Source: Scylla paramamosain (Eukaryota > Arthropoda > Malacostraca > Decapoda > Portunidae). From it: 64,000 nt of DNA. Positions 62,481 to 64,000 of the stretch are shown piece after piece. Where the stretch lies: positions 8,313,501-8,377,500 of the forward strand of contig NC_087161.1 in NCBI RefSeq assembly GCF_035594125.1. The letters are read 5' to 3'. The notes beneath the pieces are model-generated. The model worked only from the letters and a program-made list of their open reading frames with translations. It had not been told where the DNA came from and ran no database searches. The position numbers were made by a program, and so were the translations under genes. The first letter of the stretch is position 1, and the number at the start of each line of letters is the position of its first letter.

Positions 62481-62831
62481 GCTTCAAACCTTTTGTTTCA
62501 CTCTAGATTACTTTTTAATTGCTTATTTAAACTCATTTACATATAAATATGAAGAATAAACAAGAAAAAAAGCCCAATAAACCCCCACACACACATAAAA
62601 AAAAAAGTGGGTCGGTTTAAAAAAAACCGGGTTTTTTCCAACCCTGCACCTTACACAAATGCAGTCAGGTGTCTGAGTACGGTTGATGTGACTGGATTCA
62701 TGTATGTGTTGATGTATAGTTTAGCCAACAAATATAGTTTGCATGTTTAGCATGATCATCATTAGTATTGAAATTTGTATTTGGTACATGCATTGTATTG
62801 GGTGAGTTATTGAAGGGTATAATATATTATG

Positions 62832-62832
<1 letters not shown>
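62481..62832. other. No gene; possible single end of a hAT-type element near 62608-62647
   Basis: GGTCGGTTTAAAAAAAACCG then GGTTTTTTCCAACCCTG. Read on the minus strand this starts CAGGGTTGGAAAAAACC, a form seen at ends of some hAT-group elements. No partner end was found. Confidence 0.3.

Positions 62833-62905
<73 letters not shown>
62833..62905. repeat. (TTA)n microsatellite, about 24 units
   Basis: Directly visible trinucleotide run. Confidence 0.97.
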
Positions 62906-62906
<1 letters not shown>

Positions 62907-64000
62907 TTATGGACATTTGGCGTATTAATAAGTGATTTTGGTAATTATATGATTACGGTCAACTACCACTGTTACAATCGTTGGTTGTACAGTTGTTCGT
63001 TATAAGCCATAAGGCAGGTGTTAGGAGCTGAGGTGTGGTAGTGTGTAGTGGTGAGGTGTGGTAGTGTGCTCATATAGCGTGAGGTGTAGGCAATGTGTGG
63101 CAGGCAGTCAGACAGTGTTGAAGGGTGAAGCGGAGTTTCTTGGCTGGCTAAACGGAATCGGTGAGTTGACCAGATGTTTGTAATATATTTTGCTATTGAT
63201 ATGTGTGTGGTATCTATGTTACATATAGTTATGTAAAATTTGATCTTAATTTTGTAATTATAGTAGGTGATATAGTCGAGTTTGACAAGAATTATTTTTC
63301 AGCATGTCTGCTTGATTATTGCGGCTGGTTTAGTTGTTTCCCATTTGAAACCCAGTCTCAGTAATAAAAGGTGTGTGCTTTGACTGAATTTGTGTATTTA
63401 TACTTACGTGCATTGCTTAATGTTATACTTGCAAAGTGCCAGCCAAAATCTATTTATTATCAACTGTGTTGCACCTACAACTACTTGTTTATTTGTATGA
63501 TGAATTCAATATTGTAATTCAAACTTGCAGTTCACGCTACTCAATAAAAAATAAAATGAGGGCAGTATATTGTCATCCTGGGCAGGGACAACAACATTTG
63601 AATTGAAAATGAAATAATATATAATGAATGTTTCAAGTTCCAAAGATATGTATATTTTCAGATTTTTAGTTTTCTTATTTATTTTTTTAAGATTAAGATA
63701 GTTGCATAAACATAAAATGTGGAAGACTTGACTTATGTGATGCTGTATAAAATTTAAACGTGTTTATATCTACGTCAGTTCCGTAACAGCGGTGACATAA
63801 CTAACCAGCGAATCTATCAGCTCAGTAAGATCTGCTTTTGATTAATTCCTCTGACTTTCCTTAATTTTGTTTTGTTACGCCATTCCTTCTGTTCCCCTAT
63901 GCCCTCAAGTTCTGTTTCCATATTCATGCATACCACTGTCTTCCTCAGTACAACTCCGCATAGTCCTGTTGTAAGGAGCAGTCATGAACGGAAGGTCCCT
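62906..64000. other. No gene recognised; tandem GAGGTGTGGTAGTGTG near 63030
   Basis: GAGGTGTGGTAGTGTG occurs twice (63031 and 63053). A strong splice-donor word, TCGGTGAGTT, lies at 63158-63167 and could mark the end of a non-coding first exon; I see no open frame or start to support it. Nothing else to report up to the window end. Confidence 0.3.

Overview
The window reads as intergenic or intronic DNA of a repeat-rich animal genome, most likely a decapod crustacean and perhaps a crab. The reasons are very long CA/GT, TA, GA/TC and AAAT microsatellites, many decayed non-LTR retrotransposons of types common in decapods (a Jockey-like family and a CR1-like family whose 3' end reads ACTAGGTAAATACACAC), cut-and-paste transposon remnants, and short TTAGG tracts, the arthropod telomere motif. 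The species call is inference. I recognise no convincing host gene, rRNA, tRNA or CRISPR array. Almost every coding segment belongs to a mobile element and is broken by stops, frameshifts, truncations or insertions.

Layout. 1-2205: Jockey-like copy A (-), cut by the window edge. 3466-5062: non-autonomous piggyBac-type element with TTAA duplications. 5925-6856: large imperfect palindrome. 7708-10932: Jockey-like copy B (+). 10933-11581: compound microsatellites enclosing a CR1-like 3' end. 12740-12975: Jockey-like 3' scrap. 15170-19240: old LINE (P) split by Jockey-like copy C (-, 15640-18512). 19960-20770: probable LTR. 21187-24430: CR1-like element D (+). 24671-31455: Tigger/pogo-type DNA transposon remnants, two or three TA-flanked terminal-inverted-repeat elements, and CR1-like element E (+), itself interrupted twice. 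31538-35862: microsatellites and CR1-like copies F and F2 (-). 36128-36366: dense heat-shock-element-like array directly upstream of Jockey-like copy G (+, 36518-39190), the best preserved of its family. 39415-46470: CR1-like copies H and I (-), with ORF1 and ORF2. 48500-52900: a two-ORF LINE, J (-), whose ORF1 joins a PHD-like finger to an SGNH-hydrolase-like domain. 52924-53705: inverted repeat with TTAGG motifs and a nested hAT-type MITE. 53931-56581 and 59995-62480: Jockey-like copies K and L (+). The remainder is AT-rich DNA with no gene I can identify.

How the parts relate. LINE proteins act in cis by target-primed reverse transcription: ORF1 binds the RNA, and ORF2 supplies an apurinic-type endonuclease and a reverse transcriptase. 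Copies of one family disagree in where they are broken, so they decayed independently. The reverse transcriptase catalytic box can be compared copy by copy. It is intact in D (FADD), G (YADD), the first part of L (YADD) and J (YADD). It is altered in B, C, E, F, H, I, K and the second part of L. No copy has an uninterrupted ORF2. The DNA transposon remnants lack a full transposase and could only have moved with an enzyme supplied from elsewhere.

Most notable: the heat-shock-element array, the PHD plus SGNH ORF1 tied to a non-CR1-type reverse transcriptase, a 759-bp TA-flanked element whose removal restores a LINE reading frame exactly, and microsatellites that appear to have grown from short seeds inside LINE sequences.
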